From Paenibacillus senegalimassiliensis (GTDB lineage: Bacteria; Bacillota; Bacilli; Paenibacillales; Paenibacillaceae): a stretch of DNA of 64,000 bases. The stretch covers positions 558,001 to 622,000 of the forward strand of contig NZ_LN909046.1 in assembly GCF_001486585.1 (NCBI RefSeq), in the 5' to 3' direction. Of the stretch, positions 43,756 to 52,758 are shown piece after piece. A program made the position numbers and the translations under genes. The notes under the pieces were generated by a model, which was given only the letters and a program-made list of their open reading frames with translations, made no database searches and had not been told where the DNA came from. How positions within the stretch are numbered: position 1 is the first letter of the stretch; every line of letters starts with the position of its first letter.

Positions 43756-44361
43756 ATGGCAAAAGGGTTACTTATTGTATTGTCCGGGCCGTCAGGCGTT
43801 GGAAAAGGAACGGTATGCGCCGAGCTACGCAAGCGAATGCCTGAACTGATTTATTCGGTCTCTGCGACCACACGGCAACCTCGTTTGGGTGAAGTGAACG
43901 GGGTGAATTATTTTTTCAAGAGCCGTGAGCAGTTCCTGAATATGATCGACAAGGATCAGCTTCTGGAGCATGCTGAGTATGTCGGCAACTTCTACGGAAC
44001 ACCTCGTGATTTTGTAGAAGAGACGATTGCCGGTGGTCAGGACATTATTTTGGAAATTGAGGTTCAGGGCGCGCTGAAGGTCAAGGAGAAATTCCCTGAG
44101 GGCGTCTTCGTATTTCTGCTCCCGCCGTCGCTTGACGAGCTGAAGGGACGCATTCAAGGGCGGGGAACGGAGAACCAAGCGACGATTGATCATCGAATGA
44201 CGGTGGCGGCTCATGAAATCGGGTTGATGGAGAATTATGATTATGCCGTTGTTAATGATGAAATCGACCTGGCCTGCCAAAGAATTCAATCTATCATCGT
44301 TGCTGAGCATTGCAAGATAAGAAAGTCGTGTGATAGCTCACCCTCGGCGATGACCAAATGA
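43756..44361 (+). CDS. gmk: guanylate kinase
   Basis: It converts GMP to GDP with ATP, essential for GTP and dGTP supply. The 201-residue enzyme has the P-loop GPSGVGKGT at residues 11-19, the GMP-binding [32 protein letters not shown], the [11 protein letters not shown] and the lid ([10 protein letters not shown]...). I chose ATG 43756, with GGAGAG close upstream; an ATG 12 bases earlier would contain the ribosome binding site. It follows remA by 13 bases and precedes rpoZ. Confidence 0.96.
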   Translation: MAKGLLIVLSGPSGVGKGTVCAELRKRMPELIYSVSATTRQPRLGEVNGVNYFFKSREQFLNMIDKDQLLEHAEYVGNFYGTPRDFVEETIAGGQDIILEIEVQGALKVKEKFPEGVFVFLLPPSLDELKGRIQGRGTENQATIDHRMTVAAHEIGLMENYDYAVVNDEIDLACQRIQSIIVAEHCKIRKSCDSSPSAMTK

Positions 44362-44380
44362 AGAAGAGGTGTATGTGAAG

Positions 44381-44602
44381 ATGTTGTATCCATCAATTGA
44401 TAAAATGCTTGGCAAGGTAGGAAGTAAATATTCTCTGGTTGTAGCTGCCTCACGGCGTGCAAGACAACTTCGCGAAGGCGAGAGAAGTGAGCTCAAGCAG
44501 CCAAGATCGTTTAAGCAGGTTGGCGTGGCACTGGAAGAAATTTATGGGGACTACGTCAAGCTGAAATTGGATGGGGAGCCGGCTCCCGAGAACGAGAAGT
44601 AG
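44381..44602 (+). CDS. rpoZ: RNA polymerase omega subunit
   Basis: A small subunit that aids assembly of RNA polymerase through contacts with beta-prime. The 73-residue product has LYPSIDKMLGKVGSKYSLVVAASRRARQL and the VGVALEEIYGDYVKL end. I chose ATG 44381 because AGAGGTG lies 9 bases upstream; the in-frame GTG codons at 44369 and 44375 lie too near the site. It lies 19 bases after gmk. It is followed by a 190-base gap before coaBC that holds two hairpins. Confidence 0.95.
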   Translation: MLYPSIDKMLGKVGSKYSLVVAASRRARQLREGERSELKQPRSFKQVGVALEEIYGDYVKLKLDGEPAPENEK

Positions 44603-44627
44603 GATTTACGGCTCTATTTTTTGTGAA

Positions 44628-44769
44628 TCATCAGAAGGCGATCATCTGAACCGGGCGAAGGCCTTCTGATATTGCAAAGAAGCAACTGCCGCATACGCGG
44701 TCTGTCCCCTTAGGGGGGGCGTCGATAGACGTTTATTTCAAGACAACCGCGAGGTTGTTATTTTTTTTC
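44628..44769 (+). promoter_or_regulatory. structured intergenic region between rpoZ and coaBC with a terminator
   Basis: ATCAGAAGGC pairs with GCCTTCTGAT (44628-44671). CCCCTTAGGGGG and CGTCGATAGACG are small hairpins at about 44707-44731. ACAACC-GCGA-GGTTGT (44743-44758) with a GNRA-type loop is followed by TATTTTTTTT, a terminator ending 24 bases before coaBC. coaBC is otherwise continuous with the upstream genes, so this may be a partial terminator or an attenuator; no ligand is evident. Confidence 0.5.
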
Positions 44770-44792
44770 TGTTCGGAAAGCGAGGGGTAGCG

Positions 44793-46013
44793 ATGTTAAC
44801 CGGCAAGAAAATTCTTCTGGGCGTTACCGGCGGTATTGCAGCGTTCAAAGCAGCTTCCTTGTGCAGCAAGCTGGTGAAGGAAGGGGCAGAGGTCAAGGTT
44901 ATTATGACCTCATCGGCCACTCAATTTATTACGGAGCTGACGTTGCAAGCTTTGTCCAAAAATGTGGTCTATACCGACACATTCGATGAGAAACATGCCA
45001 ATTCCATTGCCCATATTAGTCTGGCTGATTGGGCTGATCTGGTTCTGGTAGCGCCAGCGACAGCAAATATCATCGGTAAGATGGCTGCGGGCATTGCCGA
45101 CGATATGCTCTCGACAACGCTGCTGGCTACGCAGGCGCACATTATGGTAGCGCCAGCGATGAATGTGCATATGTACGAGCATCCGGCAGTAAGACGAAAT
45201 CTGGAGGAGCTAGTGTCGCGCGGGGTTATGATGATTGAGCCCGGAGAAGGGCTGCTGGCTTGTGGTTACACAGGCAAAGGACGAATGGAAGAACCGGAAA
45301 CGTTGGTACGGGTCGTAGATGAGTATTTTATTCGGGAAGCAGCCTTGGACAAACAGCCACTCTCTGGGAAGCGGGTAGTGATAACGGCCGGAGGCACGGT
45401 GGAGCGGATCGATCCGGTTCGTTACATCACCAATGATTCTTCCGGGAAGATGGGCTTCGCCCTCGCCAGAGCTGCCAAGCGGCTAGGCGCGGAGGTCACG
45501 CTGATCGCGGGGAATACCCAGGCCAAGCCGCCTGCTGGAATTCCCTTGATTCGCGTATCGTCAGCGCAAGAGATGTATGAGGCGGTACAAGCCTTGTGGG
45601 CAGATACGGACATCATGGTGAAGGCTGCTGCGGTAGCAGACTACCGTCCTAAGGAGACCGCGACACATAAGATCAAGAAAACCGGGGATTCGCTGGTGCT
45701 TGAACTGGTGAAAAATATCGATATTTTGGAAACGCTAGGCAAGCAGAAGACTTCCCAATTTCTGATCGGGTTTGCTGCCGAAACAGAAAACATAGAGCAG
45801 CATGCTATGGACAAGCTGAAGCGTAAAAATTGCGATTTTCTCGTTGCCAACGATGTAACAGTGCAGGGGGCGGGATTCGGCACAGAGACCAACATCGTAA
45901 ATATTTATGATGCTTCCGGTCTGGTAGAGTCTCTGCCCCGACTGGCCAAAGAAGAAGTGGCCCTTCGTATTATGGAGATGGCTGCTTCCAGGGTGGCGGG
46001 AACGAGCCGATGA
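44793..46013 (+). CDS. coaBC: bifunctional phosphopantothenoylcysteine decarboxylase / phosphopantothenate-cysteine ligase
   Basis: It joins cysteine to 4'-phosphopantothenate (CTP-dependent CoaB, C-terminal half) and decarboxylates the product (flavin-dependent CoaC, N-terminal half) in CoA synthesis. 406 residues. CoaC has GVTGGIAAFKAASL, IAHISLADWADLVLVAPATANIIGK and AMNVHMYEHPAVRRN, and the LLACGYTGKGRM cysteine. CoaB has VVITAGGTVERIDPVRYITNDSSGKMGFALA and VKAAAVADYRPKE. ATG 44793 follows AGCGAGGGGTAGCG. Its stop overlaps the priA start by 4 bases (ATGA). Confidence 0.96.
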   Translation: MLTGKKILLGVTGGIAAFKAASLCSKLVKEGAEVKVIMTSSATQFITELTLQALSKNVVYTDTFDEKHANSIAHISLADWADLVLVAPATANIIGKMAAGIADDMLSTTLLATQAHIMVAPAMNVHMYEHPAVRRNLEELVSRGVMMIEPGEGLLACGYTGKGRMEEPETLVRVVDEYFIREAALDKQPLSGKRVVITAGGTVERIDPVRYITNDSSGKMGFALARAAKRLGAEVTLIAGNTQAKPPAGIPLIRVSSAQEMYEAVQALWADTDIMVKAAAVADYRPKETATHKIKKTGDSLVLELVKNIDILETLGKQKTSQFLIGFAAETENIEQHAMDKLKRKNCDFLVANDVTVQGAGFGTETNIVNIYDASGLVESLPRLAKEEVALRIMEMAASRVAGTSR

Positions 46014-48577
46014 CTTATAGAATGGCCAAAGTGATTGTCGATGTGCCGAGCCGGGAAACCGACCGGCCTTTTGACTATTTAATTCCAGATTCCATCGCGG
46101 GATGGATCGAGGTTGGCAGTCGGGTGGGTGTTCCGTTCGGTCGCCGCACGGTACAGGGCTTTGTTGTATCCCTGCATGAACATTTTGAAATGGACAGCAC
46201 CCGGATGAAGCCCATTCAGGAACTGCTGGACATGGTACCACCCTTGCCGCCGGACCTGGTAGCCTTGGCGGAATGGATGAGCCACAGGTATGCCTGCAGC
46301 ATGATCAAGGTGCTGCAAGCCATGATACCTGCTGCTCTGAAAGGAAAGGCCGAACGTTATATCCGCGTTGCTGCGATCTCTGCTGTGGAAGCGCAGCAGG
46401 AGGCAGTCGGGCAGAGTGATATGGTGGCGGACAATTCCTGGATGGCCCCGCCTTCGCTGCTCACCGCAGAGGAAGAGGCGATTATTCGTTATATTGCCAC
46501 CTCCGGCGAGGTGACGATGACTTCACTTGGGAGCCGGTATCCGGGGTCCGGGGATTTAATCAAAGACATGCTGAGCCGCGGCGTATTGACGGAGAGTCAG
46601 GCGATTAAGGATAAAGTCCGTAAGAAAACGGTAAAAAGTGTAACGGCTGCTGTGCGTGGTCAGGATGCACAGGATGCGCTGGCCTCCTTCTCCGGGCAAG
46701 CACGTCGGCAGAAAGAGGTGCTTCAGTTCCTGTTGGAAGCCGGGATGACCTTATCCTTGCAGGAGGTTCTGTCGACCTTGCAGGTGACTGCAGGAACCGT
46801 CAAGAAGTTGGTGGAGAAGGGCTACGTTCATGTTGAGGACGTGGAGGTATTCCGGGACCCTTATGCAGGACGGCGCTTCCAGAGCAGTGAGCCCTTGACG
46901 CGCACACCAGAGCAAGAGGTGGTGTATCATCAACTGGTTCAGGCGCTGGACGCTCGTCAGCATGAAGTCTTCCTGCTGCATGGTGTTACTGGCAGCGGCA
47001 AAACTGAGGTCTATCTGCAGACGATCGAGCGATGTATTTCCTTAGGCAGGCAGGCGATTGTGCTCGTACCGGAGATTTCCTTGACCCCGCAAATGGTCGA
47101 ACGGTTCAAAGGCCGCTTTGGCGGCAAGGTTGCCGTGATGCACAGCCGCTTGTCGGGTGGGGAGCGCTATGATGAATGGCGCAAAATTCGCGAGGGACGG
47201 GTGGAGGTAGCCATTGGGGCGCGTTCTGCCATCTTCGCTCCGTTCAAGCAACTGGGCCTCATTGTGATGGACGAAGAGCATGAGACCTCCTATAAGCAGG
47301 AGGAAACGCCTAAATATCATGCTCGCGATGTAGCTGTCCGCAGGGCGCGGCAACATGGAGCTGCCGTGATTCTTGGTTCTGCCACCCCGTCGCTGGAGAG
47401 CTATCATGCCGCACGTTCGGCAGGTGGGGACCTTGGCGAGTATGCGCCGATTCTGCTGGAGATGAAGCAACGTCCCTCTGGCAGCAAGCTGCCCGTCGTA
47501 CATATCGTGGATATGCGCGAGGAGCTGAAGGAAGGGAATCACTCCATGTTCAGCCGCCCCTTGCATGCAGGTATCGCTGCACGGCTGGAGCGTGGGGAGC
47601 AGACAGTGTTGTTTCTCAACCGACGCGGATATTCAACCTTTGTCATGTGTCGTAGCTGCGGCTATGTGGCGGGTTGCCCGGATTGTGATATTTCCCTGAC
47701 TTATCATCAGAAATCCAATAATTTGCGTTGCCATTACTGCGGTTACGCCGAGACCGCTCCGGCGGTCTGCCCGGAGTGCGGAAGCGAGCACATCCGTTAC
47801 TTCGGCACGGGCACTCAGCGCGTAGAGGACGAACTGGCGAAGCTGTTCCCCGGCATCCGCGTTATACGTATGGATGTTGATACGACCAGCGAGAAGGGCT
47901 CGCATGAGAAGCTGCTGCAAGCATTCCGGGAGAAGAAGGGAGATGTGCTGTTGGGAACGCAAATGGTAGCCAAAGGCCTGGACTTCCCGGATGTGACGCT
48001 TGTGGGCGTGATTGCCGCCGATACTGCGCTGAACTTTCCTGACTTCCGCTCAGCCGAGAAGACGTTCCAATTGTTGACGCAGGTGGCTGGGCGAGCAGGT
48101 CGCCATTTATTGCCGGGGGAAGTGTTCATTCAGTCTTATATCCCGGATCATTATTCAATTATCCATGCAAGTGGCCATGATTATCTTGCCTTTGTACGCG
48201 ATGAGTTGAAGCATCGCAAGGCGCTGCACTATCCGCCTTACAGTCGCTTAATACTGGTTACGCTGTCCCATGAGAAGCTGCCGTTGCTGCTGCGGATGGC
48301 CGAGAATTTCACCGGGGACCTGCGTGCCAAGGCCCAGCGTCAAGGCTGGTTCGGGAGCCTTGATCGTTTTGCTGCGGCTGCTCTGGATATTTTGGGTCCG
48401 GTCGCCTCGCCTATTCCGCGAATCAAGAACCGTTATCGGTTCCAGTGCATGGTGAAGTATCGCGGTGATTTGGATGCGGTGAAGCTTGTGCGGGAGGTCG
48501 CTTCGGCCACGCTGGAACAGTTGAAGGATGCGACTTTGCAGATTAGCATTGATGTTGATCCGCAAATGCTGATGTAA
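46010..48577 (+). CDS. priA: primosomal protein N' (PriA helicase)
   Basis: A superfamily 2 helicase that recognises stalled forks and restarts replication by loading the primosome. 855 residues. The N-terminal fork-binding domain begins VIVDVPSRETDRPFDYLIP. Walker A is GVTGSGKTEVY, followed by DEEHETSYKQEETPKYHARDV. The zinc-binding insertion has CRSCGYVAGCPDC, CHYCG and CPECG, seven to eight cysteines binding two zinc ions. LLTQVAGRAGR completes the motor. It starts with ATG 46010 overlapping coaBC. Confidence 0.97.
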   Translation: MTYRMAKVIVDVPSRETDRPFDYLIPDSIAGWIEVGSRVGVPFGRRTVQGFVVSLHEHFEMDSTRMKPIQELLDMVPPLPPDLVALAEWMSHRYACSMIKVLQAMIPAALKGKAERYIRVAAISAVEAQQEAVGQSDMVADNSWMAPPSLLTAEEEAIIRYIATSGEVTMTSLGSRYPGSGDLIKDMLSRGVLTESQAIKDKVRKKTVKSVTAAVRGQDAQDALASFSGQARRQKEVLQFLLEAGMTLSLQEVLSTLQVTAGTVKKLVEKGYVHVEDVEVFRDPYAGRRFQSSEPLTRTPEQEVVYHQLVQALDARQHEVFLLHGVTGSGKTEVYLQTIERCISLGRQAIVLVPEISLTPQMVERFKGRFGGKVAVMHSRLSGGERYDEWRKIREGRVEVAIGARSAIFAPFKQLGLIVMDEEHETSYKQEETPKYHARDVAVRRARQHGAAVILGSATPSLESYHAARSAGGDLGEYAPILLEMKQRPSGSKLPVVHIVDMREELKEGNHSMFSRPLHAGIAARLERGEQTVLFLNRRGYSTFVMCRSCGYVAGCPDCDISLTYHQKSNNLRCHYCGYAETAPAVCPECGSEHIRYFGTGTQRVEDELAKLFPGIRVIRMDVDTTSEKGSHEKLLQAFREKKGDVLLGTQMVAKGLDFPDVTLVGVIAADTALNFPDFRSAEKTFQLLTQVAGRAGRHLLPGEVFIQSYIPDHYSIIHASGHDYLAFVRDELKHRKALHYPPYSRLILVTLSHEKLPLLLRMAENFTGDLRAKAQRQGWFGSLDRFAAAALDILGPVASPIPRIKNRYRFQCMVKYRGDLDAVKLVREVASATLEQLKDATLQISIDVDPQMLM

Positions 48578-48659
48578 CGTACAGTGATAACAAACCATTT
48601 TGAATTGCATAACATATATATCTAAAGAAGCAAGGCGATCACGGAAAGGAAGTGCCATC

Positions 48660-49142
48660 ATGGCCATACGCATTATTGTCAAGGAACCGGATGAGGTATT
48701 GCATCAGGTTGCCAAGGAAGTCAAGAAAATAACCCCCAACGTGCAGAAGCTGCTCACGGATATGGCAGATACGATGTATGACGCCGAGGGCGTGGGTCTG
48801 GCCGCGCCACAAATCGGTATTCTGAAGCGGGTCATCGTGGTGGATGTGGGCGACGAGCATGGGTTGATTGAGTTGATTAATCCCGAGATTGTATCGGTTG
48901 AAGGAGAGCAATTCGGCTCCGAAGGTTGCCTGAGCATCCCGGGATATCGTGGTGAAGTTCGGCGAGCGCTGACTGTGACGGTGAAGGGACTTGATCGCAA
49001 CGGTAAGGAAGTGACCTACACCGGCTCGGACTTGCTGGCTCGGGCATTTCAGCATGAGATCGATCATCTGAATGGCGTGTTGTACACGGACATAGCGGAG
49101 CGCGTGTACGAAATTACCCCTGAGGGCGAAGAGAAGGAGTGA
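48660..49142 (+). CDS. def: peptide deformylase
   Basis: It removes the N-formyl group from nascent proteins. The 160-residue protein has the three defining motifs: GVGLAAPQIG at 44-53, EGCLSIPG with the metal Cys, and QHEIDHLNG with both metal His and the catalytic Glu. I chose ATG 48660, preceded by AAAGGAAGTG; a TTG further upstream (48600) is in frame but gives an extension of no similarity. The next gene, fmt, makes the formylated initiator tRNA that def later undoes, so both ends of the pathway are coupled in one operon. Confidence 0.96.
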   Translation: MAIRIIVKEPDEVLHQVAKEVKKITPNVQKLLTDMADTMYDAEGVGLAAPQIGILKRVIVVDVGDEHGLIELINPEIVSVEGEQFGSEGCLSIPGYRGEVRRALTVTVKGLDRNGKEVTYTGSDLLARAFQHEIDHLNGVLYTDIAERVYEITPEGEEKE

Positions 49143-49151
49143 CGGCGCACG

Positions 49152-50123
49152 ATGAATATAGTATTTATGGGAACACCGGCGTTTGCGGTGCCTTCATTGG
49201 AAGGGCTGCTTAGCGCAGGTTACAACATCGTGGGCGTGGTTACCCAGCCGGACCGCCCGCAAGGGCGCAAGAAGGTGCTGACGCCAACACCCGTGAAGGA
49301 GGCGGCGCTGCGACACGGTCTTCCCGTGCTGCAGCCGGTGCGCATGCGTGCACCGGAGGCCGTGGCAGAGGTTGCTGCCTTGCAGCCCGATTTGATCGTC
49401 ACGGCTGCCTATGGACAGATTCTACCGAAGGGTGTGCTTGAGCTTCCGAAGTACGGCTGCCTGAACGTGCATGGTTCCTTACTCCCCAAATATCGCGGAG
49501 GTGCGCCTATCCAGCGTGCCATCATTAACGGTGAGAAGGAAACGGGCATCACCTTGATGTATATGGCTGAGGGGCTGGACACGGGCGATATGATCGCAAG
49601 AGTCGTTGTTCCGATTGAAGACGAGGATACCTCGGGAACGCTGTTTGAGAAGCTGAGCGAGGCCGGGGCCAAGTTGTTGCTGGAACAACTGCCATCCATT
49701 TTGGAAGGCACGTCTGACCGCATTGCGCAAAATGATGAGGAATCAACTTATGCGTCCAATCTGTCGCGCGATGATGAGCGAATTGACTGGTCAGCCAGCT
49801 CACGTGCCATTTATGATCGTGTAAGGGGTCTAGTCCCCTTTGCTGGTGGATTTACGACCTGGAACGGCGAAGTGTTCAAGATCTGGGCGGTTGCGAGGCC
49901 TGATGCAGAACAAGGCAAGGTGGAAGGAGCGGCTGTCGTTAACGGCCAAGCTTCTGGACAAGCTCCTGGTACCGTGCTAAGCCTCTCCCCGCAAGGCATT
50001 GAAGTGAAGACTGGCGATGGTTCCGTAATGTTGACCCGGGTTCAGCCTGCGGGCAAGAAGGCGATGGAAGCGGAAGAGTTCATTCGCGGGGGCGTCATGA
50101 AGCCAGGGATGGTCCTGTCATGA
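49152..50123 (+). CDS. fmt: methionyl-tRNA formyltransferase
   Basis: It formylates the initiator Met-tRNA with 10-formyltetrahydrofolate. The 323-residue protein begins IVFMGTPAFAVPSLEGL, and has VTQPDRPQGR, the folate/catalytic site NVHGSLLPKYRGGAPIQ (Asn, His) with a later Asp in DTGDM, and a C-terminal tRNA-binding OB-fold domain from about residue 210. ATG 49152 lies 9 bases after the def stop. Its stop overlaps the rsmB start by 4 bases. Confidence 0.97.
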   Translation: MNIVFMGTPAFAVPSLEGLLSAGYNIVGVVTQPDRPQGRKKVLTPTPVKEAALRHGLPVLQPVRMRAPEAVAEVAALQPDLIVTAAYGQILPKGVLELPKYGCLNVHGSLLPKYRGGAPIQRAIINGEKETGITLMYMAEGLDTGDMIARVVVPIEDEDTSGTLFEKLSEAGAKLLLEQLPSILEGTSDRIAQNDEESTYASNLSRDDERIDWSASSRAIYDRVRGLVPFAGGFTTWNGEVFKIWAVARPDAEQGKVEGAAVVNGQASGQAPGTVLSLSPQGIEVKTGDGSVMLTRVQPAGKKAMEAEEFIRGGVMKPGMVLS

Positions 50124-51505
50124 GTGGTGGCGGGCGAAGTTCACTCAAGACCACGTCGCGAAGCTTAGCGCTGCAAGTGCTGACGGCTGTGGAACAAGAG
50201 GGCGCATACAGCAACTTGTTGCTTGGTGGGGCGTTGCAGAAATCCGGGCTATCCGGGCCCGATGCGGGGCTGGCTACAGAGTTGGTCTACGGGACGATTC
50301 AGCGGCTCAATACGATAGATTTCTTGCTGGAACCGTTTGTAACCAAGGGAATGGCCAAATTGGCACCTTGGGTACGCAACTTGCTACGGCTGAGCTTCTA
50401 TCAGCTTTATTATCTGGATCGCATTCCCCCGCACGCCGTAGTCAATGAGGCAGTAAACCTGGCGAAGAAGCGTGGACATCAGGGGATTTCGGGTATGGTT
50501 AACGGGGTGCTCCGTAACGTCCTCCGCCGTAAGGAGGAGTTGAAGCTGCCGGAAGGACTTAGTTCTGTTCAGCGCATTGCCCTGGAGCATTCACACCCGG
50601 AATGGCTGGTGGCGCGCTGGCTGGAGCAGTATGGAGAACAAACCACCGAGGCAATTTGCCGTGCCAATAATGAGCCTCCTTCCATCAGTATTCGGGTGAA
50701 CCGGGCGAAGACCAGCCGCGATGATATGTTGCGATTGCTGAAGGAACAAGGATTGTCGGCTGTCCCATCCAAGCTTGCCCAAGATGGAATCTTAGTGGAG
50801 GGCGGGGGCAATATGGCTCTTACGACTTGGTATCGGGAGGGGCTGATTTCTGTACAGGATGAGAGCTCTATGCTCGTAGCAGAGGCGCTAAATCCAGAGG
50901 CAGGTATGTCTGTACTGGATTGTTGCGCAGCGCCTGGAGGGAAAACCTGTCATATCGCCGAGATGATGCAGGGCAGCGGCCGAGTGCTGGCTAACGACAT
51001 TCACCCGCACAAGGCGAAGTTGGTTGAGGATCAGGCGAATCGTCTGGGACTAACCAATATTGATCTATCCACCGGAGACGCATCCAAGCTGGGTGAGCGC
51101 TTCGAGCAGAATTCCTTTGACCGCATCTTGCTGGACGCCCCTTGCTCCGGTCTTGGTGTGATTCGCCGCAAGCCGGATTTGAAATGGGCCAAGACGGCTG
51201 GGGATATTGCTGAAATCGCTGGTATTCAACACGCAATACTCGACACGGCTGGAGACTTGCTCAAGCCAGGGGGCCTGTTGGTTTACAGTACCTGTACGAT
51301 TGAGCCCCGTGAAAATGTGGACATGGTGAGTAACTTCTTAAACCGTCATCCCGAGTTCGAATTGGCCACAGACAAGCCGGCTAGCTGGGAGACTGAGCCG
51401 CTGGTTGCGGCATCCGCGCGTGGAAGCATCGGGTTGCAAATTTTGCCTCAGGATGCTCATTCGGATGGCTTCTATATTGCGCGGTTACGCAAGAAGCCTA
51501 ATTAA
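50120..51505 (+). CDS. rsmB: 16S rRNA (cytosine-967-C5) methyltransferase
   Basis: It methylates C967 of 16S rRNA with SAM. The 461-residue protein has an NusB-like N-terminal domain (ALQVLTAVEQEGAYSNLLL ... ELVYGTIQRLNTIDFLLEPFV). The SAM domain has DCCAAPGGKTCHIAE, the DAPCSGLGVIRRKPDLKW catalytic Cys and LVYSTCTIEPREN with the second Cys that releases the RNA. ATG 50120 overlaps fmt (ATGA). In B. subtilis the next gene is rlmN; here four accessory genes are in between. Confidence 0.95.
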   Translation: MSGGGRSSLKTTSRSLALQVLTAVEQEGAYSNLLLGGALQKSGLSGPDAGLATELVYGTIQRLNTIDFLLEPFVTKGMAKLAPWVRNLLRLSFYQLYYLDRIPPHAVVNEAVNLAKKRGHQGISGMVNGVLRNVLRRKEELKLPEGLSSVQRIALEHSHPEWLVARWLEQYGEQTTEAICRANNEPPSISIRVNRAKTSRDDMLRLLKEQGLSAVPSKLAQDGILVEGGGNMALTTWYREGLISVQDESSMLVAEALNPEAGMSVLDCCAAPGGKTCHIAEMMQGSGRVLANDIHPHKAKLVEDQANRLGLTNIDLSTGDASKLGERFEQNSFDRILLDAPCSGLGVIRRKPDLKWAKTAGDIAEIAGIQHAILDTAGDLLKPGGLLVYSTCTIEPRENVDMVSNFLNRHPEFELATDKPASWETEPLVAASARGSIGLQILPQDAHSDGFYIARLRKKPN

Positions 51506-51517
51506 GCATGATACAGG

Positions 51518-51557
51518 GCCGGGCCTGTGCCGTTTGTGGCAGGCTTGGCTTTTTTTA
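51518..51557 (+). terminator. terminator after rsmB
   Basis: An imperfect hairpin GCCGGGCCTGTGCC / GGCAGGCTTGGC with TTTTTTT. It closes the def-fmt-rsmB transcript before the PadR gene. Confidence 0.6.
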
Positions 51558-51564
51558 TCACTAG

Positions 51565-51662
51565 CTTGCATTGCAAAGTAGTATATGCTACACTTCAATT
51601 ATCATCTAACTTGTAATGCAATGTAGTATTTCACGGTAGTACCTTGCATTGCAATATAGAGA
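51565..51662 (+). promoter_or_regulatory. PadR promoter with three operator-like repeats
   Basis: Three copies of a 20-base repeat, CTTGYAWTGCAAWRTAGTAT-like, lie at 51565-51584, 51610-51629 and 51643-51662. Each contains a near palindrome TTGCATTGCAA. A promoter of TTGCAT (51566-51571), 17 bases and an extended TGCTACACT (-10 at 51589-51594) has the first repeat over its -35 box. They are likely binding sites of the adjacent PadR protein and suggest autorepression. Confidence 0.65.
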
Positions 51663-51675
51663 GGGGAATCAGGAC

Positions 51676-52011
51676 TTGGATAGTCAGAGCCAGATGTTGA
51701 AGGGGCTGCTTGAGGGTTGTATGCTTGCCATTATTTCCGAAAAGGAAGTATACGGGTATGAATTAAGTGAGAAGCTGCATGAAGCAGGCTTGACCATGGT
51801 GAAGGAAGGTAGTATATATCCACTGCTGTTACGCATGCAGAAGAACGAATTAATTGAGGGAACCATGAAGCCTTCAGCAACCGGGCCAGATCGCAAATAC
51901 TATCATCTTACTCAGCAAGGAAAAGAGGCCTTGCAACAATTTGACGAAAGCTGGGCCCAGTTGTCTCAGGCCATCACTTATTTAAGGAGGAAACGCGATG
52001 AACACAATTGA
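51676..52011 (+). CDS. PadR-family transcriptional regulator
   Basis: A 111-residue winged-helix regulator of the small PadR-s2 type. LLEGCMLAIISEKEVYGYELSEKLHEAGL and EGSIYPLLLRMQKNELIEG form the winged helix; PDRKYYHLTQQGKEAL is the wing, and the C-terminal helix dimerises. I chose TTG 51676, with GAGGGG 9 bases upstream; the frame also offers TTG 51649, which would lie inside the third operator repeat. It overlaps the membrane protein start by 14 bases. PadR-s2 regulators usually repress their own operon and an adjacent membrane protein. Confidence 0.9.
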   Translation: MDSQSQMLKGLLEGCMLAIISEKEVYGYELSEKLHEAGLTMVKEGSIYPLLLRMQKNELIEGTMKPSATGPDRKYYHLTQQGKEALQQFDESWAQLSQAITYLRRKRDEHN

Positions 52012-52669
52012 AATGACTAAGCGTAACAATGAGCGACGTGAACTTCTGAATAAAGAAAACCTGAAGGTATATGAGGACGCCATGATATACATTCGGCTAA
52101 ATGCTCGCTCTGAATATGCAACGGAAAGCATCCTGCTGGAGTTGCTGGAACATCTGATCGAAGCTCAGCAGCACGGAAAATCCGCACAGGATGTTTTTGG
52201 CGACGATCTGCATGGCTATTGCGATGCCTTAATTGCCGACATCCCCCATCAAAGTAAGCAGTCTTGGATTTTGGAAATATTGAGATATGCAACCATCTTG
52301 TTTGGAGGCCTTTTTGCAGTCTATACCATTGTGCAATTTCTCGCTTATTTTATTCCTTCTCTGAAAATGGAAAGCATTAGCTTGGTGCCTTTTCTGATCA
52401 TTATTGCTGTAGGAGCGATTGCCATCCTGGTCATATTATACGCTCTTAAGGCTTCTATATTTGGCACTAAATCCTGGTTCATTCTTGGGGTATTGGTCTA
52501 TGTGGCAGCAGTTGGCGGTTATGCCTATTCAACCATTTTGTTTAAGGGCATCTGGATGGTTCCAATGAGCTTCTGGTCCTGCCTTGCGGTCACCATCGTC
52601 ATGATTCTGCTGCATCAGTTGTTTAAACGGCTGTCAGGCAAAGCCGATTTGAAGCCTTATCGCAATTGA
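51998..52669 (+). CDS. DUF1129-type membrane protein
   Basis: A 223-residue protein with an N-terminal cytosolic helical part (about 95 residues, HAAS-like: LEHLIEAQQHGKSAQDVFGDDLHGYCDALI) and four predicted membrane helices in the second half (from about residue 98 to 205). Such genes often follow PadR regulators in Firmicutes; their function is not established. The start ATG 51998 lies inside the PadR gene, preceded by AAGGAGGAAACGCG, so translation of the two is coupled. It closes at a good hairpin. Confidence 0.82.
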   Translation: MNTIEMTKRNNERRELLNKENLKVYEDAMIYIRLNARSEYATESILLELLEHLIEAQQHGKSAQDVFGDDLHGYCDALIADIPHQSKQSWILEILRYATILFGGLFAVYTIVQFLAYFIPSLKMESISLVPFLIIIAVGAIAILVILYALKASIFGTKSWFILGVLVYVAAVGGYAYSTILFKGIWMVPMSFWSCLAVTIVMILLHQLFKRLSGKADLKPYRN

Positions 52670-52699
52670 CACCTGCCAATTTGAAGCCAAGATGTAAGA

Positions 52700-52742
52700 A
52701 GGCGAGCCCAAGTCTATGATGACCTGGGTTCGCCTATTTTTG
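52700..52742. terminator. terminator between the membrane protein gene and the SDR gene
   Basis: AGGCGAGCCCAAGTC pairs with GACCTGGGTTCGCCT (two wobbles), followed by ATTTTT on the plus strand. The genes on both sides converge. Confidence 0.7.
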
Positions 52743-52758
52743 TTAGTACGACCTTCCC

